NCBI RefSeq assembly: GCF_035582795.1 | Contig: NW_027445626.1 | Span: 1,116,001 to 1,180,000, forward strand | Length of the DNA: 64,000 bases | Source of the DNA: Mycteria americana | Lineage: Eukaryota; Chordata; Aves; Ciconiiformes; Ciconiidae | Direction of reading: 5' to 3' | Part shown: positions 35,882-60,439 of the stretch, one piece after another | Position numbering within the stretch: the first letter of the stretch is position 1 | How the letters are laid out: every line of letters begins with the position of its first letter | The notes under the pieces: generated by a model | What the model saw: only the letters and a program-made list of their open reading frames with translations | The model's database searches: none | Told to the model about the DNA's origin: nothing | Program-made: the position numbers and the translations under genes

Positions 35882-37237
35882 GATCAATCTCAATCCCTCA
35901 GCTATCTCACAGTTGTCTCTCAGCCATCAACGTGGCATGTGATGTCCAGAGAGCAGTGAATCTGAGGCACCCTGCCCAAGGAAGCACCTTCAGGAACAAG
36001 GCATCCCAGTGTAGGTTGGGTGGATCACTCAGTAAAAGGGCTCCTCCATCCCAGGAACTCTCTGGGCTGCCGAGGTGCCTGCCTTGGCCATCTCCATGTC
36101 GCTGTAAAAGGTATCAAGTTTGACACGGGGAATCATCGGGACAGTGTTTTGTCTGAGCCGAGTGTTATGAAAACCCAAAGAGGAGGTGTGGGCAAAGTGC
36201 TCTCTCTTTCAGCCACAGATGTTCCCTGGGCAGGCAAGCAGGCATGTATCAGGCATTTAGTGGAACCCTGTGCTTAATTATGATCCTGCCCTGCCTCAGC
36301 CCCCACTTGCCCTCGGGACACAACTCTGTCTTTATTGCAGTGCAGAATACGGAGCCCTGAGACCTGAGATGGGAATACTGAGGTCCAGGTGCTGTGCTGC
36401 TTCAGGGAAGCAGCCCAAATACATTCAGAAATTGAAGGAGAGCAGGAAAAGGTGTTCAGCCAGTGGTCATCACCCCTGTCCTTTTCGCCTCCTCCTCATG
36501 CAACATCGCCTTTCCTCATTTGGCTTAAACAACTCAGTTACCTCTTCTCTGGAATTCGGTTTTCCCTGTCCTTCCCTCCCAAGTTCACATCTGCTTATAA
36601 GTCTCCTGTCTAACAGACCCTTTGCAGTGCCTTCAACTACCAAGCTAGTAACTGCTGGCCACTCTTGCTCTGTGGAAAGAGATGCACTGCCAGGGACAGA
36701 ATGGGCTCATCAGAAAGCAAATGCTTCAGGGAGTTGAGAGCGCTAATCCTGTTTCGTGTCCATTCTTCCTCAGTGTGAAGAAAGAGTCTATGGCACGATG
36801 CGTTCCCCTAAAGGCTTTTTTGCATGATGGGGCTTTCCTGTCTGGCCCATCTTTCTGCTGCTGGAAAGCAGGACTTGGCTAAGGCCTGTGCTGGGTACTA
36901 CTGGGAAGAACTTCAAGCGTCATCATCTAATGTGAGCAAATGAACCTTCTCTTTCATTCCACAGAAATAGGCACCTCATTGCGGCAAATCATCGCTCTAA
37001 TCAGAGGAGGTTCTTCTAAGAAGAGTAGTTTGGCCCTCTCAGAGACCCTGTTCCTGCCCTTTCACGAGGAATGGAGCCCCTAAACCAAGTGTGAATTCAG
37101 GCAGATGAGGGAAAACCTCCATGTTGTCTCTGGCAGTCGCTGCTTCCCAGTTCCTTTTTGCAACAAACACAGAAGCGCATGCCCTTCCTCAGGTTCCCTT
37201 CCTGCCAAGAGGGGAAAAGAAAGTCCTACAGTGCTTC
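35882..37237. other. Inner end of right arm, no gene seen
   Basis: This stretch mirrors 12910-14270. No feature other than the duplication itself. Confidence 0.45.
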
Positions 37238-38197
37238 ATGGAGAAAGAGGAATGGGACAACCGGACATCACCAGTGGAGTTCCTCCTGCTGGCACTGCGT
37301 AATGTCCCCAAGCTTCAGATGCCTCTCTTTCTCCTCTCTCTCATCACCTACATGGGGACCATGTTTGTTAACATCCTCATTGTTGTGCTGCTGGTGGCAG
37401 ATCAGCACCTTCACACTCCCATGTTGGTCTTCCTGGGGAATTTCTCCAGTGTGGAAATGTGCTGTACCTCCAGAATGCTGCCCAGGCTGCTGGCCAGCTT
37501 CCTAAGCAGGGACAGAGCCCTTTCTGCTCAAGGCTGCATGACACAACTCTTTTTCTTTGGCAGTTTTGCAGGTACCGAGTGTTACCTGCTGGCCACCACA
37601 TCCTCTGATCGGTACTTGGCCATATGTCAACCCCTGCTCTACGCAAGCCTCATGAACCGGAAACTCTGTCTCCAGCTGGTGGCTGGCTCTTGGCTAGCAG
37701 GATTACTGATGTCTACCATAGTCACCAGGCTATTTTTCAAGTCACAGTGCTGTGGTCCCAATGCAAGTGATCATTTCTTCTGTGATTTTGCCCCATTGCT
37801 AGAGCTTGCTTGCAGTGACAGCACCGTGCTGAGACTGGTTACTTTCATCATCTGCTTTCTGGATGTAGTCTTCCCATTTGTATTCACATTGGCATCCTAT
37901 ATCTGCATCATAGCTGCGATCCTGAGGATCCCAGCCACCACGGGGAGGCAGAAGGCCTTCTCCACCTGCTCCTCTCACCTTATCGTGGTGACTCTTTTCT
38001 ATGGTACCCTCATCGTTGTCTAGATGATTCCCAGAACAGCCTCACTGAGGCAGCTCAAGGAAGTGCTCTCCTTTTTCTACACCATCCTCATGCTCATGGT
38101 CAATCCACTCCTCTACAGCCTGCGGACCAGGGAAGTCAAGGGGGCTCTTGGAAATGCACTGAGAAAAACTGTGGCCTGCATCGAGAGCTCATACTAG
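37238..38197 (+). pseudogene. Olfactory receptor pseudogene, right arm copy (OR11A/OR10-like)
   Basis: One continuous frame from MEKEEWDNRTSPVEFLLLAL to IESSY and stop, interrupted only by an in-frame TAG at 38021-38023, where receptors of this kind usually have tyrosine. Landmarks are HTPMLVFLGNFSSVEMC, SSDRYLAICQPLLYASL, NASDHFFCDFAPLLELACSD, KAFSTCSSHLIVV and, beyond the stop, NPLLYSLRTREVKGAL. The DRY-box context (SSDRYLAIC) departs from the usual MAYDRY. The TAG is shared with the left copy, so it predates the duplication or was spread by gene conversion. Truncation there removes TM7. Confidence 0.9.
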
Positions 38198-40024
38198 TTG
38201 TGATCCACCAGGAATAATCAGGTTGTGGTTGTGTCAAGTGTGGACAACTCGTAAGTGCATATTTTGTGTGCCAGGCATATCTTTACAAGTGCAGAATCTT
38301 GGGAGTGTTTGGGGAATGAGAAGTGGGAGAAGAGCATTTGTGTCTTAAAGAAGGATAGGTCTGGTGTTGAAGAGTGTAAAAACATTCCCTGCCTTTCTTC
38401 TTTCTTTCAAGTAGACACAACTGGGATGCTGCAAGCGGGAGCTGTTGAAATGCCACACCTGCCCAGGAGTGGGAGAAAACTTACTCTAGACATGCTGATT
38501 TCTCTTCCTTTACCCAGCCAAGCTTGAGGGGTGGGATTGTTGCATGTCTGGGATTCCTTAGGGCATTTCCAGATTGGCAGTGAGAAGTGGGCAGCTGACT
38601 CAAGCCCTTCCACTGGGCATGTCTAAATGCGCGTAGGTGAATCCCATCCCTCGTGTTCTCTACCCTTTCTAACAGAGGAAAACTGTGAAAGCTAGTCTGA
38701 TAGGGTCAGCCCCTCAGGAAAAAAAGTAGATCTTTCCGCAGAAGAAACATACACAAGCTGGGTCTCATTTTCCCCATTTTTTAGACATAGAAATCATTAC
38801 TTCCCCATTCTTTCCTTCTCATAATCTGACCCCCCCTCCAACAATGTCATTACTTATTTGTTTCCCACTGGCTGACTTAGATATTGCAAACTGAGTCCTC
38901 CTATTTTCTTCTTTCTTGCAAAATAGAGCAAGGTGAGCTCATGGGACATGACTGAGCCCATCCAGCCCCAGCAGCGGGCTTTCCCCATTTCCTCGGCGGA
39001 TGCATGTGCACAAGATGGAAATGTTTCCATCATGCTTGATTTGCGCAAGGGCCCTGACATACTCCCACAACACACTTATTCCACTTCCACCCACACACAT
39101 CAACTCCTTCCCACTTCCAGGCTCAAATCGTGTTTGCAAGAATTTGCTGCACTTCAGAAAAGGCCTTGAGCTTCGTGGATCTTCCTAGTGCTGATGGCAA
39201 TCTTCCTGGCTCCCTCCAGATCTGATGGGGAGACTTCCTTCCTGTAAGAAGGGCTTTATGACAAACTTTTATGAAGTGTTTGTCTTTCTGTGATTCTGAT
39301 GTGTGGACAGAGTAGACACAGAAAAGAAAGATGTGCACCAAAATGGATGCTGAGTGAAGTGCCAGTAAGAACCAGGTGAGATACCCCCATGGCTGTGGCT
39401 TCCTGGCAAAAAGTGTGTCCCGAGAAGGCATCCAAGCTCTGCCACTGTGGAGTGGGGAATCAGCAGTGTCCATGCCAGCTGGGGATGCAACCAGTGACTT
39501 TTCAAAGACCACCCTTCATCTGAACTGCTTTAGAGTTGTCCTTGAGGATGGGGTATGATGGCTTACATTGCAACTACTGATTGAACTGGCATTGCCCAGA
39601 GTGGCTATCACAGATGCAAACTGCTATGTTGCAGCTATTGAGATTTAGGCAGAGTCATGTTGGCGGGTTGTTTGTAGGTTGCTTTGTGTTGCTTTTTCTT
39701 CTTTTTTAGATACTGATCGTCTTAGGGAAATCACCCAAGCACCTGAAGGATTGTTGAAGGTTTACTGCCAGAAGCCCCAGCCAATGTGCATCTCAAGAAA
39801 TGAGATGCCAGAGGCCAAGGGGAGGATGGTTTGGGCACTGTCCTGGGATGTGGGAAACGGAAACGTGCTCCCCTCTCCCTGACACCTTGCCCCCAGTGAG
39901 GGCTGTGAGGAACTCTGCCAACTAGAGTTCCTCTGAAGTCACAGGGGTGTCAGGTAACCTACATCTAACTGCAGCCAATGTGGTCCTGACAGCTCAGCAT
40001 TGGATTTTCCATTTGAGCCCAAGG
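38198..40024. other. Intergenic arm sequence, no gene seen
   Basis: Mirror of 10128-11950, with nothing recognisable. Confidence 0.45.
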
Positions 40025-40068
40025 AGTAGTTTCTTTTTGAACTAGAGAGGAGTAGTTTCTTTTTGAAC
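40025..40068 (+). other. Deletion junction with a local 22-26 bp duplication
   Basis: AGGAGTAGTTTCTTTTTGAAC occurs twice in a row here, but only once (reverse complement) in the left arm at about 9099-9120. The two copies sit exactly where 1.0 kb of left-arm sequence is missing. Confidence 0.8.
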
Positions 40069-40106
40069 CAAAGGTGGCCAATGGACCACCGTTAGTGCGA
40101 TGGCAC

Positions 40107-42016
40107 GTGGAGGAGGAGGAGGTGAGGTAGGAGGCAAGAGGAGGCAAGAGCAGAAATCTGGAGGAGGTGTAGGAGGAGGCACCAGGAGACAATAAGAGGA
40201 AAGAGGAGGCAAGAAGAGGAGGAAGCAACAGGATGCAACAGTAGGAGGAAAAAGGAAGAGGAGGCAAGAGGGGAAAAAAGGGAGCTCAGGAGGCAACAGG
40301 AGGCAAAAAAAGGAGCAGGAGGAGGAGGAGAATGCACTAAGAGGCAAAAGGAGGCCGCAGGGGGAGGAGGAGGCAACAGGAGTCGCCTCTTGTTTCCTTG
40401 TCCTCCTTTTGCCTCCTGTTGCCTCCTCCTCCTCCTCTTGCCTCATATTGTCTCCTCCTTCTGGTACCTCCTGTTGCTTCCTCCTGCTCCTCCTCCTCCT
40501 CAACCCCCTGTGCCTCCTCTTCCTCCTTCTGTTGCCTTCCCTTGCCTCCTCTTGCCTTCTTTTCCGCATCCTGTTCCTATTGCCTTTTCTTGTCCCAATG
40601 TTGCATCCTAGGCCTCTTCTTCCTTTTGGCTCCTCATGCCTCCTGTTGCCTCCTCCTCCTCTCCTCCTCTTCCTCCTCCTTTTCTTCCTCCTCCACCTCC
40701 TCCTCCTCCTCCTTCTCTTCTCCTCCTCTTCCTTTTCCCCTTCCTCCTCTTACGCTTCCTTCTCTTACTGTTGCCTCCTCTTGCCTCTTCTTGCCTCCTC
40801 CTCCTTCTCTTCCTCCTCTTGTGGCCTCCTGTTGCCCCACCATCCTGTTGCCCCTACTGCCTCCTCCTTCTCCTGCTCTTCTTGCCTTTTCCTCCTCATC
40901 ATCCATTTCCTCTTGCCTCCTCTTTCCTCCCCTTCTTCCTCCTCCTCTTCCCTGCTCTGCCTCCTTTTACCTCCCTCTCTTTCTCCTGATGGTGCATCCT
41001 GTTGCCTCCAGCAGACTCCTTTTCCTCCTCTTGCTCTTACCTCTTGTTCCTCATTGTTGCCTCCTCCTCTCCTCCACCTCCTTCTCCTCCACATACTCCT
41101 CCTCATCCTGTTGTCTCCTCTTGCCACTTGCTTTGACCTTTCCTAATTCTCCTCCTCCTCCTCTTCTTCCTCCTCTGCCTAGTACCTTCTTTGTCTTCCT
41201 CCTCCTTTTGCCTACTGTTCCTTCCTCCTTCTTTTCCTCCTCTTCTTGCTTCCTTCTGTTGCCTCTACTTGCCTCCTCATTTTGTTGCCTCCTCCTGCTG
41301 TGTCCTCCTGTTACCACCTGTTGCCTCCTCCTTCCCTTCCTTCTCCTCTTCCTATTGCCTCCTCCCACTCCTTTTGCCTTCTGTTGCCTCCTCTTCCTCC
41401 TCTTGCCTCCTGTTTCCATTTGTTGCCTCCTTCTCTCCTGCTCCTGGTGCCTCCTCTTGCCTCTTCCTCCTCCTCCTCCTCTTGCCTTCTCCTATTCTCT
41501 CCATCTCCTTCTCCTCCTGCTTTTCCCTCCTCTTTTGTCCTCTTGACACCTCCTCTTCCTCCTGTTGCCTTCTGTTTCCTTTTCCTCCTCCTGTTGCATC
41601 TGGGGACCTTCTCTTTTTCCTCCTTGTCCTCTTGTCTCAAGTGCCCGCCTCTTGCCTCCTTTTGCTTCCACCTCCTCCTCTTAACTCCATTGGCCTCCTG
41701 TTGCGTCTTCCTCCTCCTCCTCTTTCCTCCTCTTGTGTCCTTTACGTCCTGCTATGTCCATCTCCATTTCCCTCCTCTTGCCTCCTTTTGCCTGCTCTTG
41801 CCTCTTATTGCCTCATTCTCCATTTGTGTCCCATTGCCTCCTCTTCCTGTTGACTCCTCCTCCTCCTCCTTTGCTTGTGGCCTCCTGTTGACTCCTCCTC
41901 CTCCTGGTGCCTCCTCTTGCCTCCTCCTCTTTTTAATCCTGTTGCTTCTGTTGCATCCTTGTCCTCCTCTTGCCTCCTCCTTCTTCTGCTGCCTCCTCTT
42001 GCCTCTTTCTTCTTTT
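40107..42016 (-). repeat. Polypurine/polypyrimidine strand-switch tract, right arm
   Basis: Mirror of 7131-9058. The plus strand is purine-rich to about 40385, then pyrimidine-rich (CCTCCTCTTGCCTCC-like units) to 42016. Internal indels differ from the left arm, as expected for a fast-evolving simple tract. Confidence 0.93.
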
Positions 42017-42440
42017 GGAAGAGGCTGAGGTACTGAATGCCTTCTTCACCTCCTCTTTTACTAGCAAGACCAGCCTTCAGGAATACCAGGTGCCAGAGAT
42101 GAGGGGGGCAAGTCTGGAGCCAGGCAGACATAGCCCTGCTGGAAGAGGATCAGGTCAGGGAATTCTTACGCAAACTGGACATACAGAAGTCCACGGGCCC
42201 TGATGGGATGCACCCATGAGTGCTGAGGGAGCTGGCAGATGTCATTGCGAGGACACTCCCAAGAATCTTTTACCGAGCATTGAGATGGGGATGTGCCCGA
42301 AGACTGGAAGAAATCAAATGTCACTGCTATTTTCAAGAAGGGCAAGAAGAGGACCTGGGGAACTAGAGGCCAGTCAGCCTCTCCTTGAGCCCTGGGAAGG
42401 TGATAGAGCAGCTAATCGTGGGAAATATTTCCAGGTACAT
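42017..42440 (+). mobile_element. CR1 LINE fragment, right arm copy
   Basis: EVLNAFFTSSFTSKTSLQEY, HTEVHGPDG-like, a CPKTGRNQMSLLFSR-type frame and SPGKVIEQLIVGN are visible across frames. It mirrors 6705-7130 and is interrupted by the solo LTR. Confidence 0.8.
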
Positions 42441-43440
42441 TGTGCTGGTTTTGGCTGGGACGGAGTTAATTTTCTGCATAGCAGCCCGTATGGTGCCATG
42501 TTTGGGATTTGTGACCAACGCAGTGTTTATAATACACCAGTGTTGTAGCTATTTGCGGAAGAGTGCTTTCACAGCATCAAGGCCTTCTCTCTTGCTCTCT
42601 CTTCCTCCCCAGCAACTAGGCTGGATCTCTTGATGAGGGAGGACCAGGGGTCGTCATTTAGCAAGGCAAAGTTTTACACAGTGCACTGGTGTCCATGTCC
42701 AGGTTTTGGTAGGAAGGAGGCTGCACGTGTGACCTCTGTGAGAGAAGACCAAGGGCTGCCTCCATGCCAGACAGGGCTGGGTCCAGACAGCTCCAAAATA
42801 GACCCACCGCTGGCCAAAACTGAGCCCAGCAACAAAGCTGGTGGAACTGGTGTGAAAATGTGTTTAAGAAGGGGAAAAATTGCCAGACTGGGATAGGAGT
42901 TAGGGGGAAAAAAAAGTGTGAGAAACAGCCCTGCAAACACCACGGTCGGGGAAGAAGGAGGAGAACCACCCCCTCGGTGGTCCAGGCACCAGAGCAGATA
43001 TTCCCCTGCAGCCCATGGAGAATACCACAGCACAGCAGGTATTTTCCTGCAGCCTATGGAGAAGACCATGGTGGAGAATGTAAGCCCTGCAGTCCGTGGA
43101 GGACACAATGCTGGAGAAGTTGGGTAATTCCTGAAAGAACTGTGGCCTGTGGGGAGCCCCCAGTGGAGCAGGTTCATCTTGAAGGACTGCAGCCTGTAGT
43201 AGGGACCCCATGGGAAAAGTGTTAGAAGGAAGGAGCAGCAGGCAGGAAGTGTTCTGGACTGACCACAACCCCCATTCCCCATGGCCTAGCGCTGCTCAGA
43301 GGGGAGGAGGTAGAAGAGTTGGGAATAAAGGAGTGAAGCTGAGCTGGGGAAAAAAGGGTGGGGAGGAGGCCTTCCATGGGGAAGGAGATAAGGTCTTCCA
43401 ACAGCCCCACACTTCTTCCACCCTCAGCCGTTGCAGTTAC
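42441..43440 (+). mobile_element. Solo LTR, avian ERVL-like (fossil), right arm copy
   Basis: Mirror of the left-arm LTR, with the same start (TGTGCTGG) and the same insertion point inside CR1. Because both arms carry it, the insertion predates the inverted duplication. The 3' end is approximate. Confidence 0.65.
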
Positions 43441-43697
43441 AAGTGCCTGGCCGGCCCACCTGCTTTGCCACTGTCACATTTGGACTGAAGTCCCACACAG
43501 ATTTTGGCATGCCTAGTGTAAGCTGGCCTCCACCCAAATCTGGAGCCCACCTGGCCATGGAGGCAGGGAGAGGACAGGTCCCTCTGCCCAGGGCCAGGAA
43601 CAGCTCTTCCCTGAGACCCTCCCCAAGGAATGCTCCTCATGTGTGTCAGCCTGTGGCCTGGCAGGGATGGAATTGGGACAAGGGCTGCTGGGGCAGG

Positions 43698-43770
43698 GCT
43701 GAAGTACCGCAGCTGGCAGAGCATTAGACTGAACATCTAAAGGTCCTTGGTTCAACCCTGGGCTGATACA
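43698..43770 (+). pseudogene. tRNA-Phe-like (GAA) relic, right arm copy
   Basis: Same 73-nt tRNA-Phe-like sequence as at 5377-5449, with the same non-pairing acceptor stem. In addition the D-stem reads GTACCGCAG instead of GTAGCTCAG, which breaks the pol III A-box. A T run follows at about 43787. Confidence 0.7.
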
Positions 43771-44817
43771 GTGGTATCCTTGCTCAGTTTTTTGCAGAGC
43801 CTGCCTGCTTCTTCCAGCCTACCCTGTCCTCCTTGCTCCTTCTCCTCTTGCCAGAGCACTGCCCCTGCACTGTATCTGCAGATCTGCAGGTTAGAAGGAG
43901 CCTTCCTCTTGCTACAAAAGTCCCCAGCCTTCCCCTCAACAGGACTCTCCATTCAGTGCTTCTTTGGGGTGCTCTCCATCTGTCCCTCCTTCCATGCTCC
44001 ACAGCAATTGGCACCTTTCCTTTGTGGGGTCTCTGCAAAGACCTTGTCTCTCTCCTCCTTGTCATTCTTGATGGTGCACAGACTGCTCCCATCCTCACAC
44101 ACATCGTGCACCTGGACCACAGCTTGCAGACCAGAGCATACTGCCCATGGGGGAGGCCACTGTCCCCCCAGTCCCAAGGAGAGGCACTCCCTGAGCTGAG
44201 GCCTGAATGGCAGCACCCTCCCTCCAGAGGTCTGTCACAGCGAGACCTCTGATGTGCCAAGGACAGCTGGCAAAGCCGTGCCCAAATAGACTCACCCACC
44301 AGACTGCACTGGCTAGACCAGCTGCAGCCCCTCACAGCCATCAGTCCCTGCACAGAGGAAGAAAGACCTGCTCATGAGCTCCAACAAGCTGCTGGGCTCC
44401 CCTCTTGCAACCTCTTGCTGCTACAGAGCCCTGCTCGCCCCTCAGGAACACAGTGACAGCTGTGACCCAGCACATCTCCCTCTGTCTCCAGCCTCAGCCT
44501 CTCCCCAGTCAGGGCAAGGAATGGCACATACTGGACTACAGTCGCACAGCAACGTGCATGTTCTAACCCTGTGCAGTTCTGCTGCATAGTAGCTGGCTCC
44601 TTAGGGATGCACGTGCAGAAAAGTTCGGCTTTTGTTGTGACTGAGCGCATGTGAGAGGTGGTGAGAGGGAGAGACTGTGTTTCCAAGCACAGTTACTGTC
44701 TTGTCAGCTTTGAGCACGAGCTTGAACATGCTTGGCCGCAGAGGTAGTGCCTGCAGGATAATCACTGCTCCAGAAGAGTCCTTCTAGGCCTTTGTTGAGC
44801 AAGAACGGGAGAGTCAT
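43771..44817. other. Intergenic arm sequence, no gene seen
   Basis: Mirror of 4329-5376, with nothing recognisable. Confidence 0.45.
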
Positions 44818-44902
44818 TGCTGAGGATGGGTTTTGGGGTCATGTGTTCAAAGCAGAAGATGTGAGCAGTCCATCCCCTTAACTCCACTCAACCACTCCAG
44901 AA
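44818..44902 (-). pseudogene. tRNA-Ser-like (GCT) relic, right arm copy
   Basis: Mirror of 4243-4328. The anticodon region reads GGATGGACTGCTCACATC, closer to the serine tRNA pattern than the left copy, but the T-loop and acceptor stem are decayed. Confidence 0.55.
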
Positions 44903-45671
44903 ATTCACAGGCACTGTGGTCTGCTTTTGATTCCCCCAAACCCTCTCTGCCAGGCAGGGGCTCAGCAGAGAAAAAATCTATGGTATGGAATTGGGCAACA
45001 CAATTGTCAAAGCTGTGCCACCATGAGGACACCATCCCTGCATGTGGTCAAAGCATCAGCCTTTGAGTTACCAGCTGAACACACTCACCCACCCTGCCAC
45101 AGAGACCCCAGCCAGGGCTGTCCCAGGGCACTGCTTTGCTGCCAGGACAGTCATCAGTGCTGAAGGAATGGGAAGGTCCCTGAGCCCAACCCACATGCCC
45201 AGCCCCATGGAGATGGAAGCCTGCTCTTCAAGTCACCTCCAGGGATGCTGGGGAACAGAGGGCTGCAGGGGGAGGCCTGGAGCCTGGAGGAGCGGGTATA
45301 AGATTTCTGCCACCACGTCCCCTCCACAGCATGTCCTGGGATGCCACCGGAGCCTGCGGGCACTTCACCCCAGGCAGGGCATTTCCCTCACCCTGTTGCA
45401 CTGCTCCTGCTGTGGAGTTGGGGACAGATGTGGCACAGAGGGGTGTTGCCCTGGGTGGCAGAGGAGGCTCAGGGGAAGGGGTTTTCTCCTCTCCATCGAC
45501 CCATCCCGCAGTGGGCCAGAGCGTGGGAGCAGCACCTGCAGCAAGAGCCTCCTTCTGCCCCATTGCCCTGCAGAGGCGTTGAGGGTCCCTGGGCACACAG
45601 GGGACAACAGGACAGTGCTCATCAAGGACACAACACGGGAGGAGAGTGTCTCTCCTGCTGGCAGGTGTCAA

Positions 45672-45743
45672 GGGGATGTAGCTCAGTGGCAGAGTGCCTG
45701 CTTCGCATGTGGGAGGTCCTGGGTTCAATCCCCAGCATCTCCA
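45672..45743 (+). tRNA. tRNA-Ala (anticodon CGC)
   Basis: A 72-nt cloverleaf with a fully paired acceptor stem and the alanine G3:U70 pair. The anticodon loop TTCGCAT gives CGC, and the T-loop TTCAATC is normal with an intact B-box. TTTT follows seven bases downstream. The mirror gene has TGC instead. The D-stem has a G-T wobble (GCTC with GAGT). It looks functional. Confidence 0.9.
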
Positions 45744-46170
45744 GGGGTGCTTTTGCCCTGACTCCCCAGCCTCAGGCAGGTGCGGGCTGGAGCCCATGGA
45801 ACAGCCCCTGGAGACTGGCGTCCTGGCAGAGCATGAGGAGAGGGAATCTCAGCCCGTGTGTCCCAGAAAGTGGCTCTGCACCCTGTGCTGGGGCAGTGGG
45901 GAGCAGAGCTGCATCCTCACCATTGCGGGAGATAATCCGTGGGCCATGATCCCGCCTGGGGATGGCTGGGGTGTTTTGGGGTGAGCAGCAGGATTATTCC
46001 CCAGGGACCATGGGCTCTCGCAGCCCCACAGCCTGACCCCAAGCCTGCTGTCCCTGAGATGTGCCCCTTGCCTACCACTGTGTCATCGTTCTCTGCTCCC
46101 CCTCATCAGCCTCAGGGAGGTGACCCAACACCTGGGCAGGCCCAGCTCTGGGTCAAAGCCCTCAGAGACT

Positions 46171-46176
46171 TTTAAT
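46171..46176 (-). promoter_or_regulatory. Polyadenylation signal ATTAAA, right SRCR gene
   Basis: ATTAAA on the minus strand lies about 105 bases past the stop codon, matching the left-arm signal. Confidence 0.6.
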
Positions 46177-46277
46177 AAGAACCAATATGGACGCACAGTG
46201 TAAAAGCGGGAATAAAAATAGAGGAAACTGCAGGCGGTTTCTGCTGCCCGTGGTAAAGGGAGATGTTTCCCTGGTGC

Positions 46278-58881
<12,604 letters not shown>

Positions 58882-58975
58882 CCTGAGCCTCCTGCCCTGC
58901 CAGCACATCCCTGCTCTGCCACACTCCCTGCCACGGCTCCTGGGGACTCCTGGGGACAATGACGACAGCAGGGCA

Positions 58976-58983
58976 ATATATCT
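58976..58983 (-). promoter_or_regulatory. Possible TATA element for the right SRCR gene
   Basis: GATATATT on the minus strand lies about 95 bases upstream of the ATG, in otherwise GC-rich DNA. Position is compatible with a core promoter. No other support. Confidence 0.3.
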
Positions 58984-59105
58984 CTGCAGATGCCAGCCCA
59001 GCTACAGGACGAGCCAATCAAAGCAGCAGGGCCTTTCTCGACATTATCGGGAGCTATCTCCCCTCCGACACAGCCCGGCCCTCCAATGAACTTCTCCAGC
59101 GCCAT

Positions 59106-59900
59106 TCATGACCATATATGAGAGACAGCTCTGCTACAGGTGTCACGTCACTTTGGTGGGGGGCTGTCACAGGACAGGGCTGCTTGTGTGGGGGTAAATG
59201 GATTTTTCACCCCCTCAACCCTGCTTTCTCAACCAGGAGCACTGAGCATCTCCTATGCCAGGCACAGCCAAGAGCCCAAGGTGAGAGTGTCCAGCCACCC
59301 TCGTGCCGTGGGAAGCACAGGGCTGGGTCTGCGCCGGAGGCTGTGTCAGGAAGGGAAGGAAACAGCCCCTGTCCCTGCTACAGACCCCGCTGTGCTGGGA
59401 GCAGCAGCTGGGAAAGGGCCTTAGCCCAGGCCAGAGCCCCGTCCCAGGAGTGCTGGCTCACCCTTCCTTCCCTGGAGAGCCCCATGGAAGGTCCCTCGCA
59501 GGAGCCGGAGCTGGGACATGTCCCTGCCCTGGCAGCAGACGTGCAGCCCAGAGGCTCAGACAGATCCCTGACTGTCAGCGTGTCACCGAGGGGCCGTTAT
59601 TCCCCGCGGGCGCATCGGGAGCTCCAGCCTGCAGGTGCACAAACCACAGCCCACGTGGCCTCGCAGCACTCCCCACGCTCCCCCCGCAGCGCCCAGGCAG
59701 GAAGTCTGTGGTTTCCTCCTGGCGCCGTGCCCAGGCACATCCCTGCGGGGTCCCCGAGCCACCCCCACCCCGACTGCTCCAGCCAGGGCTGCAGGGGCTG
59801 CTCCTTCGGCCTCGCAGGCATGGGGCCGAGCAGCTCCTGTCCTCCGTGAAGCCCTTGTGACAGCACACGGTCGCTCTGCACCGAGCCCCACAGCCATGGG
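59106..59900. other. GC-rich region upstream of the SRCR gene
   Basis: Probably 5' flank. The open frames here have no family signature and look compositional. Confidence 0.4.
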
Positions 59901-60093
59901 GTGCCATCGGTGATGTCACCACTGCCACTGCTGTGTGCTCATGGGTTATCCTGATGGTGACCTCACACCCTCCTACTGCTGGCACTTTTTGTGCATGCGT
60001 TACAGTGTCACACATGTGTGTGCAGTGTATGGACTTCTGATGATGATGGTTCTTCCAAAAAGCTGTATTTGGTCATTGTCAAAATATTGTTTT

Positions 60094-60415
60094 GGTGACA
60101 TCAGAAGCACCTACAGAAGCTATGTGCCAGCTTCTGGCCTACCAGCTACTCAGGCAGCAGTGACATCACAAGCTCATGCACAGCCCCTGGCCTATCTGCT
60201 ACTCAGCCACAGAGGATGTCATAGCATCTACCTCTGATATTGGCCTGCTCCTGGCCTATCGGCCATTCAGGCACCAATGACCTCAAAACCACCTACAGAA
60301 TCTATGGGCCTGCTCCTGCCATACCAGCTACTCAGGCAGCAGTGACATTAGAAGAAGCACCTACACATGCCATGGGCCAACCCCAGGCCTATGAGCTACT
60401 CAGACATGACATGAG
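60094..60415 (+). repeat. Diverged minisatellite, about 64-bp unit (distal array)
   Basis: About five units with period 56-65: TGACATCA-like starts recur at about 60096, 60161, 60217, 60278 and 60343. Each is followed by CACCTACAGAA, a CTGCTCCTGGCCTA-like core and CAGCTACTCAGGCAGCA. A lead-in unit may begin near 59957. It is homologous in opposite orientation to 30295-30610. Confidence 0.85.
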
Positions 60416-60439
60416 ACACATCAAAGACCAGAGACGACC

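Noticed and set aside
59118-59849. A 243-codon plus-strand frame upstream of the SRCR gene
   Set aside because: GC-rich compositional frame with overlapping rivals on both strands and no recognisable motif.
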